Assembly (NCBI GenBank): GCA_002334985.1
Contig: DDBY01000146.1
Location: forward strand, 1-35,975
Length of the DNA stretch: 35,975 nt
Direction of reading: 5' to 3'
Source of the DNA: Micavibrio sp. UBA2020
GTDB lineage: Bacteria > Pseudomonadota > Alphaproteobacteria > Micavibrionales > UBA2020
The notes below the pieces were generated by a model. The model saw only the letters and a list, made by a program, of their open reading frames with translations. It had not been told where the DNA came from and searched no databases. Positions within the stretch are counted from its first letter, which is position 1. Every line of letters begins with the position of its first letter. Made by a program: the position numbers and the translations under genes. Shown in pieces: positions 24,079 to 32,478 of this stretch.

Positions 24079-24327
24079 TCAGCAATCCAGATTGCGCGGG
24101 CCGAAGGGCTCCTTCTCGCTGTACCAATGTGTTTTGTCGATGGTTCTGGCTTTCGCTGCGGGCGGGGCTTTTATGCCGAGGCGCCGCGCCGCTGTTTCCA
24201 GCACAAAGGCGCGGCCTTCGGCATCCAGCGCGCCCAGTGCCTCCATCACCGCGCAAAGGGCGCGGGTTTCCCGAATGCAGGCTGTTTTGCTGAAATCTCC
24301 GGCGGCTTTGCGGGTGGGGGTGTTCAT
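24079..24327 (-). CDS. Small unrecognised protein under the shared dyad
   Basis: The 82-residue soluble protein has a central helical part (ALCAVMEALGALDAEGRAFV then LETAARRLGI) and a C-terminal TIDKTHWYSEKEPFGPRN with a final Cys. I recognise no family. The LDAEGRAFVLETAARRLGI segment resembles short helical modules found in alphaproteobacterial DNA-associated or phage-like proteins, too weakly to assign. AAGGAGAAG gives an excellent ribosome site and the promoter region carries the most symmetric copy of the dyad found before nadA. An alternative frame on the other strand lacks these signals. Existence is well supported by these signals; function is open. Confidence 0.7.
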   Translation of the reverse strand: MNTPTRKAAGDFSKTACIRETRALCAVMEALGALDAEGRAFVLETAARRLGIKAPPAAKARTIDKTHWYSEKEPFGPRNLDC

Positions 24328-24341
24328 CGGGCTTCTCCTTA

Positions 24342-24364
24342 TTTATTCTCAATTTGAGTATAAA
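24342..24364. promoter_or_regulatory. Best copy of the 23-bp dyad, before the gene at 24327
   Basis: TTTATTCTCA, spacer ATT, TGAGTATAAA: 9 of 10 positions symmetric. It ends 15 bases before the ATG of the leftward gene. A candidate -35 (TTGACG leftward, 24391-24396) and -10 (TATTAT leftward, 24370-24375, spacing 15) lie just upstream, so the dyad would cover the transcript start. It also lies in the divergent region shared with the ankyrin gene at 24549. Confidence 0.65.
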
Positions 24365-24548
24365 TAAAAATAATACGGAAAAATATGATTCGTCAACAAA
24401 AAGAGGCCGTAGAACGGCGGGGCAGCGATGCTGCGGCGCGGGGCAAAAGCGCCTGATTTTTTCGGGAGATTCCGTGTTTACCTGCCCCCGCGGCCTATGG
24501 TAAAAATCAAACCTCCATGAATACATAATCCGCGAAAGGAAAGGCCGC

Positions 24549-25784
24549 GTGTCCCCCCGCCAGCCGCGCGACATCGATGACGACCAGCCGCTGCAAAAGC
24601 TTCTTTGCAGCACGGCTGCCGATGCCGGTAAAACGGCCACGCAGGACACGGCCGACCAGCGGTTCCTCGCGGCGATGAAACGCACCCATATCAACCATGC
24701 CGAGGTCGAGGCCGCACTCAAAGACGGTGCCTGCCCCGACCGCGTCTTGCCCGGCGGCCTGCCGCCCCTGCATGCGGCGGTGGAGCGCGGTGATGCCGAT
24801 TTGGTCGCGCTGCTTATCAAATACGATGCGGAGCTATCCGATACCGACAGCGACGGCGCGAGCGCGCTGGATGCCGCCTACCGCAATCATTTCGCGCAGG
24901 GCATACGTCTTTTGTCCGACGCGGGCGCGAATTTTTGTGTGATTGGCAACGACCCGCGCTTTTTGCCCGACGATGTGCTGGTCAGCAATTACCAGACCCG
25001 CATCGACAAGGTTTTGATGCGCGCCATCCATAAAGGCACGACGCAGGAAGTCGAACACGCCCTGCGCCTTGGCGCGGATGCCAACGCGATTGAAAATGCC
25101 GAAGGCCGCGCGCGCTACTCCGCCCTGCATCTTGCCATCGCGCGCTGCGATGCGGGCAAGGTGAACGCGCTTTTGGCTGCGGGCGCCGATGTGCATGCGG
25201 TCAGCGGGCGCGGCGAAACTTCGCTCGACATGCTGTGGTGGGTGGGGGCGAAAGACCTGCTCGGCTCTGCTTGGCAGGAAATCTATAAAACGCTGGATGC
25301 CAAAGGCGGGCGCACGCTGTTCAGCCGCCGCCCCGAAGAGCTGACGATTACCGATTTGCGCGCCTATGTGCCTATCGGGCTTGATGGCAAAACGACGGCG
25401 CTGCATTTCCTTGTGCGCATGGGCAAGACGGATTTTGTGATGGATGCGGTGGCGCGCAGCAAAACCGGCCTGACGCGGGCGGATTTGCTCAAGCGCAGCG
25501 ATTATTACGGCGGGGAGACGCTGCTCGAAGCCTTCATCGCCAGCCGCCGCCTCTCCACACTTTTCACCGCTGCCGTCTGGCGCGACAGGCTGGATGAAAT
25601 GCTGACCCTGCGCCCCTATATCGAGGCCGACCCGCGCGCGAAAACGCAGGTCGATTTCGATGCGGCCGTGCGTGATATTTTCCGCTATCAGCGCGATGAA
25701 ATCAGCCGCCGCGCCGATGAACAGGCCAGCGATATTCGCCTGAAACCGCGCCCGCGCAAACCGCGCGACCCCGGCAGCCCGTAA
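24549..25784 (+). CDS. Ankyrin-repeat protein with a novel C-terminal region
   Basis: The 411-residue protein uses a GTG start at 24549 with AAGGAAAGG before it; no better in-frame ATG is seen. Residues about 60-215 hold ankyrin repeats (GGLPPLHAAVERGDADLVAL, DSDGASALDAAYRNHFAQGI, ARYSALHLAIARCDAGKVNA). Residues about 270-376 hold diverged repeats of another kind: DGKTTALHFLVRMGKTDFVM, then YGGETLLEAFIASRRLSTLF and AAVWRDRLDEML. The last segment is shared with the next gene's product. The tail is basic (RLKPRPRKPRD). No signal peptide. It leads a run of three rightward ankyrin-type genes with short gaps (44 and 5 bases). Probably a cytosolic scaffold or effector; the target is unknown. Confidence 0.82.
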   Translation: MSPRQPRDIDDDQPLQKLLCSTAADAGKTATQDTADQRFLAAMKRTHINHAEVEAALKDGACPDRVLPGGLPPLHAAVERGDADLVALLIKYDAELSDTDSDGASALDAAYRNHFAQGIRLLSDAGANFCVIGNDPRFLPDDVLVSNYQTRIDKVLMRAIHKGTTQEVEHALRLGADANAIENAEGRARYSALHLAIARCDAGKVNALLAAGADVHAVSGRGETSLDMLWWVGAKDLLGSAWQEIYKTLDAKGGRTLFSRRPEELTITDLRAYVPIGLDGKTTALHFLVRMGKTDFVMDAVARSKTGLTRADLLKRSDYYGGETLLEAFIASRRLSTLFTAAVWRDRLDEMLTLRPYIEADPRAKTQVDFDAAVRDIFRYQRDEISRRADEQASDIRLKPRPRKPRDPGSP

Positions 25785-25828
25785 AGCGCCTCCGTAAAGC
25801 GCCCCCGTTAAGCGTAAGGATAATAAAA

Positions 25829-26596
25829 ATGGCCAGCAAAAAGCCCCCCAAAAAAACCGCGGCAGCAACGCCACGCTTCAGCGATGATACCATCGCCGAC
25901 ATGATAGATGCGCGCGATGGCGCAGGTCTTGTCGCGGCGCTGGATGCGGGGCTGGATGCGGGCTGGCGCGACGAGGCGGGACGCAGCCTTGCGCATTTCG
26001 CCGCGCTTTGGGGCGAGACGGAAACACTGGACGCGTTTATCGCGCGCGGCGTATCCGCGGTTTCTTTCGATGCCGAGGGCAAAACACCCGAACAACTGGC
26101 GCGCGCCATGGGGCATGATGCCGCCGCATACCGCCTTGCAAAATCGGGCGCGGTGGCGCCAAGCGATGCGCCGGTATTCGCCTCGCTGGCCGATATGCGC
26201 CGCGCGGGGTTTGAAAATCTCAGCGACCAGTTCAACCACGCTGTATCGCGCGGCGGGCTTGCGGCGGTTATGACGCTGGCGCGTGCGGCCGTGGGCACGG
26301 CAGATAAGCTGACCGCCGCCGACCTGACGGCGAAGGGTGCAGACGGCGACAGCACGCTTTTGAAGATTTGCCAGCAAGGGCAGCTGGCGCAGCTGTTCGA
26401 TACGGCGGTCTGGAAAGACAGCGCGGATGAATTCCGCAAGCTGTGGGCGGTGGTGCCGCAGGATTATGCCGCGCAGCACGATGCGGAGGGTTTTTTGGCC
26501 GCCGTACACCGCGCGCAGATGGAAAACTATGTGCAGCCGGATTTCCGTCTCGGCTCCCGCCCGTCCAAGGGCGGGAACAAACCGCATAAACCGTAA
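25829..26596 (+). CDS. Ankyrin-type protein sharing the C-terminal region of its neighbour
   Basis: The 255-residue protein has a Lys/Pro/Ala N-terminus, two or three weak ankyrin repeats (residues 22-95: DGAGLVAALDAGLDAGWRDE, AGRSLAHFAALWGETETLDA, GKTPEQLARAMGHDAAAYRL) and a C-terminal region at 160-229. That region (LTAADL, then DSTLLKICQQGQLAQLFDTA and VWKDSADEFRKLWAVVPQD) aligns with residues 307-376 of the upstream protein, including the AVWRD/AVWKD motif. GTAAGGA precedes the ATG. The pair looks like a duplication with divergence of the N-terminal part. The function of the shared region is unknown. Confidence 0.8.
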   Translation: MASKKPPKKTAAATPRFSDDTIADMIDARDGAGLVAALDAGLDAGWRDEAGRSLAHFAALWGETETLDAFIARGVSAVSFDAEGKTPEQLARAMGHDAAAYRLAKSGAVAPSDAPVFASLADMRRAGFENLSDQFNHAVSRGGLAAVMTLARAAVGTADKLTAADLTAKGADGDSTLLKICQQGQLAQLFDTAVWKDSADEFRKLWAVVPQDYAAQHDAEGFLAAVHRAQMENYVQPDFRLGSRPSKGGNKPHKP

Positions 26597-26601
26597 CGCC
26601 G

Positions 26602-27147
26602 ATGTCTGGTCTCAGCGCAAAAGAGCGAGAATTTCTGAAAGCCGTGCAATCGGGCAGCGTCGGCGCCGTGCGCGCGCTTTTGAATGCGGGCTATAGCCCC
26701 AATATCGCCGCGCGCCGCCCCGACATCACGCCACTGCACGAAGCGGTCATTCAGGGCGATATGCTGATGATAAAGGCGCTGGTGGGCGGCGGGGCGCAGC
26801 TGAACGTGCCCGACAGGCGCGGCGATTTCCCGCTGGATACCGCAATATACGAAGACCGCGATGCCGCGGCAACATACCTGCGCAGCCAAGGCGCGCGCCG
26901 CCATGACGAAGACGATTTGACGGGCGGGGTTGACGATGACGCCAGCGATGGCGAAATTGACGCGGAAGATGATGAAAATCAAATGCCGCCGCCCGCAGGC
27001 AAGGCGCCCGCGGCTGGCGACGAAAATGTTCAGCATGATTTTGCCGAAAGCGCCCGCGAGATTTTGGCGGCGCATATAGACACCCTCGGCGCCGATACCT
27101 ACCGCCTGCCGCCGCGGGCAAAACGCGGCGGGGCTTCGCCTAAATAA
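26602..27147 (+). CDS. Short ankyrin-repeat protein with an acidic middle
   Basis: The 181-residue protein has two to three clear ankyrin repeats (residues 10-95: SGSVGAVRALLNAGYSPNIA, PDITPLHEAVIQGDMLMIKA, DRRGDFPLDTAIYEDRDAAA). An acidic Asp/Glu stretch (DDDASDGEIDAEDDENQ) follows, then a C-terminal AREILAAHIDTLGADTYRL helix that may be a contact site. It begins five bases after the preceding stop, so it is translated from the same message. It lacks the AVWxD region of its two neighbours. Confidence 0.8.
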   Translation: MSGLSAKEREFLKAVQSGSVGAVRALLNAGYSPNIAARRPDITPLHEAVIQGDMLMIKALVGGGAQLNVPDRRGDFPLDTAIYEDRDAAATYLRSQGARRHDEDDLTGGVDDDASDGEIDAEDDENQMPPPAGKAPAAGDENVQHDFAESAREILAAHIDTLGADTYRLPPRAKRGGASPK

Positions 27148-27180
27148 AAAATCCGGAAGGTTTCCGAAGCGCTGCGGCTA

Positions 27181-27768
27181 TCAAAGCCCCGGCTTGTCAT
27201 CCTGCGCGGGTTTGCGGCGTTTGGGCAGCATGTCCTTGAATTTTTCCGGCAGCTCCAGCAGGCCGGGCTTGCCGCTGCGGGCAAGCAAAAGGCTGATGGT
27301 GCGCTGGTAAATATTCACTTTGTCGGCTGCGGCGACGACGAAGCGCTCCAGCGTCAGGCTGGATTGGCGTTTTTTGGCAAGGCTTTCCTCGCACCACGCA
27401 TGGCTCATCAGGGCGTAGTCAAGCGCGGTGTGGCCTTCGTTGTTGCGCACCGTCGGCTCCGCGCCGTATTTCAAAAGCGTATCGGCGATGTCGAAATGTC
27501 CCAGCAGCGCCGCGGCATGCAGCGGGGTAGAACCTGCGGCATAGGGCACGCGGAACATCATGTTGGACACCATGCCCTGCGTTTTGCTGCGGCCGTTCAC
27601 ATCGGCGCCGTCTTCGATAAGCTTTATGACTTCGCTATGGGCGCCGCGTTCGATGGCGCGGAACAGGTCGTTGGTGCCGCGCAGGTTGACCTTGTTGGCG
27701 GCGTCCATGCGCTTCTGCGCTTTTTCGGCTTCGCTGGCGCGGCGGAAAATGTCGCGGAAAGAGGCCAT
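27181..27768 (-). CDS. Ankyrin-repeat protein
   Basis: The 195-residue protein has a basic N-terminus (SFRDIFRRASEAEKAQKRMD) and three ankyrin repeats at about 33-120 (GTNDLFRAIERGAHSEVIKL, GSTPLHAAALLGHFDIADTL, NEGHTALDYALMSHAWCEES). A C-terminal helical part ends KFKDMLPKRRKPAQDD. AGGAG lies upstream on the leftward strand. It converges with the rightward ankyrin run 33 bases away, so the cluster is two facing transcripts. No export signal is seen. Confidence 0.82.
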   Translation of the reverse strand: MASFRDIFRRASEAEKAQKRMDAANKVNLRGTNDLFRAIERGAHSEVIKLIEDGADVNGRSKTQGMVSNMMFRVPYAAGSTPLHAAALLGHFDIADTLLKYGAEPTVRNNEGHTALDYALMSHAWCEESLAKKRQSSLTLERFVVAAADKVNIYQRTISLLLARSGKPGLLELPEKFKDMLPKRRKPAQDDKPGL

Positions 27769-28007
27769 GGGATTTTACTCCTGCTGCGGGCGGCGGCGCC
27801 TTGGGGGCGCTGCGCGCTGTTCAAACCTGTTTAAATAATGCCTTTCGTCATATCATCCGCCCTTTGGGGCGTCAACCCTGCGTTATGAAAACAAAGGGCG
27901 CGGTTTAAAAGCCTAAATCTACGGGGTTTTCCTTGACCGCGCGGGGGCTTTGGGTCAATTTTAGGGCGGCATTTCAAAGATATGAGAACAAACAGACAGG
28001 ATTTCCG

Positions 28008-28661
28008 ATGTCCGACGATGTAATGAGACAAATCGAAGACGATATGCGCCAGGCGCGCCTGCAATCCTTCTGGGTTGAAAACCGCGCATGGATTATCGGG
28101 GGCATCGTTCTGGCTATCGTCATGACGGCCGCGCTCAGCTATTGGCGCCAGCATACCCTGAACCGCGACGCGCAGGCGACGTACGAGCTTTTCAGCGCGA
28201 TGGACAGCGCGGATGAAGCGGCGCTCAAAAAACTTTCCGATAGCGGCAAAGGCGCGCACGGCGCGCTGGCGGGTTTTGTGACGGCGGCTATCCACGCGCA
28301 AAAAGGCGAAAGCGAACAGGCCGCCGCGGTTTATGACGGCATCGCGTCCAAACGCGGGCTGGATGCGATGTACCGCGACCTCGCGGCTTTGTTGGCGGTC
28401 AGCCACCGCCTTGATACGGGCGATGCGCAAAAACTGCACGCGGCGTTGAAACCGCTGGTGTCGCCGAAAAGCGTCTGGCGCTACTCCGCGCTGGAACTTG
28501 AGGCGCTTTTGTACGCCCGCGAAGGCAAGATGAAAGAAGCCGTTGATACGCTGGGCGTTATCACCGGCGCGGCCGACGTGCCTGACGAAGTGCGCGCGCG
28601 CGCCACCACGCTGCGCGGTCTTTACATGCAATCCGCCGGCGGCGAAGCGGGGCGCGGATGA
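28008..28661 (+). CDS. YfgM-like membrane-anchored TPR protein
   Basis: The 217-residue protein has one N-terminal membrane helix (WIIGGIVLAIVMTAALSYW, about residues 28-46) with a cytosolic DDMRQARLQSFW start, then a periplasmic helical repeat domain of the TPR_21 type (AAIHAQKGESEQAAAVYDGI; ALEALLYAREGKMKEAVDTL). In gammaproteobacteria YfgM works with the Sec translocon and periplasmic chaperones, and the order yfgM-bamB-der is conserved, as here. I used the ATG at 28008 (CAGGA upstream) rather than 27933, which would add a non-conserved tail. Its stop overlaps the bamB start (ATGA). Confidence 0.85.
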   Translation: MSDDVMRQIEDDMRQARLQSFWVENRAWIIGGIVLAIVMTAALSYWRQHTLNRDAQATYELFSAMDSADEAALKKLSDSGKGAHGALAGFVTAAIHAQKGESEQAAAVYDGIASKRGLDAMYRDLAALLAVSHRLDTGDAQKLHAALKPLVSPKSVWRYSALELEALLYAREGKMKEAVDTLGVITGAADVPDEVRARATTLRGLYMQSAGGEAGRG

Positions 28662-30004
28662 GAACGCGTCGCTCTTTCTCCTCCCTTTCCATCGCCTGCG
28701 CATTGGCCGGCGTTTTGCTGCTGGGCGGCTGCGAAAGTGCGGAAAAGTTTTTCGGCACCGACAAAGACCCGCCGCTGCCGGGCGAGCGTCTGTCGATTTT
28801 GCAGCTGCAAAAAGACCTTGTGCCCAATCCGGCGCTGGAGGCGGAAGACATCGCCCTGCCCGAAATCTGGGATAACAAATTCTGGCCGCAAGCGGGCGGC
28901 TATCCCAACCATGCTATGACGCACGTTGCGCTGGCGCGGGGCTTTAAAAAAATCTGGAGCGAATCTATCGGCGCGGGCGGCGATAAACGCACGCCGCTCA
29001 CGGCTATTCCCGTTGTGGCGGAAGACCGCGTCTTCACGCTGGATACCGAAGGCCAGCTGAGCGCCTTTGCGATTGAAAACGGCAAGCGTCTGTGGCGCCA
29101 GTCGGTTGTGCCGCGCGGCGAGGGTAATAGCGGCGCCGTCGGCGGCGGCCTTGCCTGGCACGAAGGCAAGCTGTATGTCACGGCCGGATACAAACATCTG
29201 ATGGCCATCGACCCTGCGAGCGGCGGCGATATCTGGCGCGCGGTTTTGCCCGCGCCCGCCCGCACCGCACCGACGGTTATGGATGGCCGCGTTTACGTCG
29301 TGACGCTGGATAACCGCCTGATGGTTTACGGTGCGGCGGACGGTCTTTTGCTCTGGCAATATACGGGCGTGAGCGAGGCGACGAACCTGCTCGGCTCCGC
29401 TTCTGTTGCCGCAGATGAAACGCTGGTCGTTTTGCCGCTGTCTTCGGGGGAACTGTTCGGCCTGCGCCCGGAAAACGGGCAGGTTGTGTGGCAGGATAAC
29501 CTGTCTGCGGTGCGGCGCGGCGGCTCGCTTTCGGCGATTGCCGATGTGCGCGGTTTGCCGGTTATCGACCGCGGTATGGTTTTCGCCGTCAGCTATAGCG
29601 GCCGCATGGTCGCGCTTGACCAGGTGACCGGCCAGCGCCGCTGGCAGCGTGAAATCGGTAGCGCTGAAATGCCGTGGGTGGCGGGCGATACGGTTTTTGC
29701 CGTATCCGCCGAACAGCAGGTTGTTGCTGTCAAACGCGCAACGGGTGAAGTGCGCTGGGTCGCCGACCTGCCGCGCTGGGCGGATAAAAAACACAGCGAG
29801 CCTGTCGTCTGGGCGGGCCCCATTCTGGCGGGTGACCGTCTTGTCGTGACGGGCAGCAACCGCGATATGCTGGAGCTGAGCCCGCTCGACGGCAGCGTGC
29901 TCGCCACGCATAACCTGCCCGCGGAAACGCTGATGGCGCCCGTGGTTGCGGGCGGCACAATGATTGTGCTGTCGCAGAACGGTACCCTCAGCGCGTGGCG
30001 CTGA
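28658..30004 (+). CDS. bamB: Outer membrane protein assembly lipoprotein BamB
   Basis: BamB is a lipoprotein of the BAM complex that inserts beta-barrel proteins into the outer membrane. The 448-residue protein has a lipoprotein signal with lipobox LLGGC (Cys near residue 25), then an eight-bladed PQQ-like propeller. Blade motifs are visible as repeated W-x-x-x-L/V ends: NGKRLWRQSVVP, SGGDIWRAVLPAP, DGLLLWQYTGV, NGQVVWQDNL, TGQRRWQREIG, TGEVRWVADLP. Length is somewhat above E. coli BamB (392), with an extra N-terminal linker of about 40 residues after the Cys. Position between a yfgM-like gene and der is the conserved context. Confidence 0.92.
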   Translation: MRTRRSFSSLSIACALAGVLLLGGCESAEKFFGTDKDPPLPGERLSILQLQKDLVPNPALEAEDIALPEIWDNKFWPQAGGYPNHAMTHVALARGFKKIWSESIGAGGDKRTPLTAIPVVAEDRVFTLDTEGQLSAFAIENGKRLWRQSVVPRGEGNSGAVGGGLAWHEGKLYVTAGYKHLMAIDPASGGDIWRAVLPAPARTAPTVMDGRVYVVTLDNRLMVYGAADGLLLWQYTGVSEATNLLGSASVAADETLVVLPLSSGELFGLRPENGQVVWQDNLSAVRRGGSLSAIADVRGLPVIDRGMVFAVSYSGRMVALDQVTGQRRWQREIGSAEMPWVAGDTVFAVSAEQQVVAVKRATGEVRWVADLPRWADKKHSEPVVWAGPILAGDRLVVTGSNRDMLELSPLDGSVLATHNLPAETLMAPVVAGGTMIVLSQNGTLSAWR

Positions 30005-30057
30005 GGACTGAAAACAGGCATCGCGCCTGATAACTGAAGAAACGGAATACCCGCATC

Positions 30058-31497
30058 ATGACTTTCTCCCTTGCCATTATCGGCCGCCCCAACGTCGGCA
30101 AATCGACGCTGTTCAACCGGCTGGCGGGGAAGAAACTGGCGCTGGTGCACGACACCCCCGGTCTCACGCGCGACTGGCGCGAGGCGGAGGCGCATCTGAT
30201 GGGGCTCAATTTCCGCGTTATCGACACCGCGGGACTGGAAGAAAGTTTTGACGCTTCTATCCAGGGCCGCATGCGCCAGCAAACGGAACGCGCGCTTGCG
30301 CGTGCCGATATGGCTTTGCTGGTTGTGGATGCGCGCACGGGCATCACGCCGATGGACAGGCATTTCGCCGACTGGCTGCGCCGCCAGAATATCCCGAGCG
30401 CGCTGGTCGTGAATAAATGCGAAAGCCGTGCGGGCGCGGAAGGACTTTACGAAGCCTATGAGCTGGGCCTTGGCGAGCCTATCGCCATTTCCGCCGAACA
30501 CGGGCTTGGCATGGAAGAGCTTTACACCCTTCTGAAGCCGATGGTGGAAGAGGCGGAAGCCAAGGCCGCCCGCTTCGCCGCGCAAGCGCAGGAAGAAGCC
30601 GAGGAAGACGTCGAAGTTTTATTCCAGAAATATCACGAAGGGGACGAAACGGGCTTCGGTGACGAGGAGGTGCCGGAAGAAGACCTCTCCAAACCCATCA
30701 AAATTGCGATTGCGGGGCGCCCCAACGTTGGCAAATCCACGCTGCTCAACGCCATTCTGGGCGAAGAGCGCGCGATGACCGGCCCCGAAGCGGGCATCAC
30801 ACGCGACGCCATTCACGTCGATTTCGAATTTGGCGGGCGTCCGCTGCGTCTTGTCGATACGGCGGGTCTGCGCCGCAAGGCCAAGGTGGTGAACTATATC
30901 GAGCGCATGGCCGTGGACGATACGCTGCGCGCTATTCGCCTTGCGCAGGTGGTTGTTATGGTGCTTGACGGCGAAACCCTGTTCGAAAAGCAGGATTTGA
31001 CCATCGCCGGACATATCATTGACGAAGGCCGCGCCATGGTCATCGTTGTCAACAAATGGGACTTGGTTAAAGAAAAAGAAGCCACGCTGGAAGAGCTGAA
31101 ACATCAGCTGGCGACGCAGCTGGCGCAGGTGCGCGATATTCCCATCGTGACGGTTTCGGCCATCAAGGGGCAGCGCGTGGAGAAGGTTCTGCAGGCGGTT
31201 CTGGATACCTATAATCTCTGGAACCACCGCATCGGCACGGGCAAGCTCAACCGCTGGCTGCGCATCATGGAATCGCAAAACCCCGCGCCGCTGGTCAACG
31301 GCCGCCAGAACCGTCTGCGTTATATGACGCAAATCAAGGCGCGCCCGCCGACCTTTGCCATCTGGGTTTCGCGCCCCGACGATTATCCGGAAACGCACCA
31401 GCGTTATTTGATAAACGGCCTGCGCCGCGATTTCGAAATGCCCGCAACGCCGGTGCGCCTGATTATCAAGACCAGCCGCAACCCCTACGCGGATTAA
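30058..31497 (+). CDS. der: Ribosome-associated GTPase Der (EngA)
   Basis: Der has two tandem GTPase domains and a KH-like C-terminal domain and is needed for late assembly of the 50S subunit. Both P-loops read GRPNVGKST (residues 9-17 and 220-228). G3 motifs DTAG are at 56-59 and 267-270, and G4 motifs NKCE (119-122) and NKWD (332-335). The KH domain holds the final part (INGLRRDFEMPATPVRLIIK). An acidic linker of about 40 residues (AQAQEEAEEDVEVLFQ to DEEVPEEDL) joins the G domains. Length 479 is normal. The first G4 is NKCE in place of the commoner NKxD, as seen in many alphaproteobacterial Der proteins. Transcribed with yfgM and bamB across a 53-base gap. Confidence 0.96.
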   Translation: MTFSLAIIGRPNVGKSTLFNRLAGKKLALVHDTPGLTRDWREAEAHLMGLNFRVIDTAGLEESFDASIQGRMRQQTERALARADMALLVVDARTGITPMDRHFADWLRRQNIPSALVVNKCESRAGAEGLYEAYELGLGEPIAISAEHGLGMEELYTLLKPMVEEAEAKAARFAAQAQEEAEEDVEVLFQKYHEGDETGFGDEEVPEEDLSKPIKIAIAGRPNVGKSTLLNAILGEERAMTGPEAGITRDAIHVDFEFGGRPLRLVDTAGLRRKAKVVNYIERMAVDDTLRAIRLAQVVVMVLDGETLFEKQDLTIAGHIIDEGRAMVIVVNKWDLVKEKEATLEELKHQLATQLAQVRDIPIVTVSAIKGQRVEKVLQAVLDTYNLWNHRIGTGKLNRWLRIMESQNPAPLVNGRQNRLRYMTQIKARPPTFAIWVSRPDDYPETHQRYLINGLRRDFEMPATPVRLIIKTSRNPYAD

Positions 31498-31515
31498 TTC
31501 CCTTTTTTATTTAGG

Positions 31516-32478
31516 CTATTTCCCGCCCGCGGGCGCCGTTTGAATACGGTGGTCGAGGCGGTGGTCGTCTATGCCCGCCGGTTCCTGATGCATCAGGATT
31601 TCCGCCTTGGGGAAGGCGGCATAGAGTTTTTTCTCCAGCTCTTCCGTGATGTCATGTGCGCGGTTCAGCGACATCTCGCCATCCATTTCGACGTGGAATT
31701 CGATAAACAGATGATTGCCCGTGCTGCGCGTGCGCAGGTCGTGGATAGATACGACATGCGGATGAGCGGTGGCGATTTCCTCGATTTTCTTGCGGTCTTC
31801 TTCAGGCAGTTCCTTGTCCATCAGGATGTCCGCCGATGAAATCAGAATGCCCCAGGCACCCCGCAGCAAAACCGCCGCGATAAGGACCGCGAACAGCGGG
31901 TCGAAATACGGCCACTGCGTATATTTCGCCAAAAGCAGCGCGGCAATGACGGCGGTATTGGTCATCAAGTCGCCCGTATAATGCAAACGGTCGGCGGAAA
32001 TGGCGACGGATTTTGTTTTTTTGACCACATAGCGCTGGAACGTAATCAGGCAGGCCGTCAGAATGACCGACAGCAACATGACGATGATGCCGACGTCGGC
32101 GTCCTTGACGGGCTCCGGCGTCAGCACGCGGCGGGCAGATTCGACCATCAAAAACATCGACGAGCCGAAAACGAAAATCGACTGCGCCAGTGCGGCCAGC
32201 GCCTCCAGCTTGCCGTGGCCATAACGGTGGTCTTCGTCGGCAGGGCTTGCCGCATGGATAACGCCCAGCAAAGTCACCAGCGACGCCAGCAAATCGAAGA
32301 AAGAATCCATCAGCGACGACAAAAGGCTTACCGAATTGGTCATCAGAAAGGCGGTGACCTTGGTGATAATCAAAATGGTCGCAACCGAAATGCTGGCGGT
32401 TGTCGCCATGCGTTTCAGTTTCAGCTCCAGCTGAAGCTTTTTGTTATTGCCGTGCAGATGGGGGTTTGGCGTATTCAT
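31516..32478 (-). CDS. Cation diffusion facilitator (FieF-like) metal exporter
   Basis: The 320-residue membrane protein has six transmembrane helices and a C-terminal cytosolic ferredoxin-like domain. The transport site residues align with E. coli FieF: Asp58 and Asp62 in SLMDSFFDLLASL, and His166/Asp170 in DRLHYTGDLMTN (same offset of 13 as FieF Asp45, Asp49, His153, Asp157). The DHRYGHGKLEALAAL loop at 83-97 is the family signature. FieF members export Zn2+ or Fe2+ by proton antiport. A His/Asn-rich N-terminus (NPHLHGNNKK) precedes helix one. The start overlaps the SDR stop by four bases. Metal choice cannot be fixed from sequence; the DD-HD site suits Zn/Fe/Cd. Confidence 0.92.
   Translation of the reverse strand: MNTPNPHLHGNNKKLQLELKLKRMATTASISVATILIITKVTAFLMTNSVSLLSSLMDSFFDLLASLVTLLGVIHAASPADEDHRYGHGKLEALAALAQSIFVFGSSMFLMVESARRVLTPEPVKDADVGIIVMLLSVILTACLITFQRYVVKKTKSVAISADRLHYTGDLMTNTAVIAALLLAKYTQWPYFDPLFAVLIAAVLLRGAWGILISSADILMDKELPEEDRKKIEEIATAHPHVVSIHDLRTRSTGNHLFIEFHVEMDGEMSLNRAHDITEELEKKLYAAFPKAEILMHQEPAGIDDHRLDHRIQTAPAGGK

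Noticed and set aside
27933-27961. TTGACC-17-CAATTT as a promoter for yfgM-bamB-der
   Set aside because: The -35 is fair but the -10 matches poorly. I see no convincing promoter in 27769-28007, which otherwise holds nothing I can assign.
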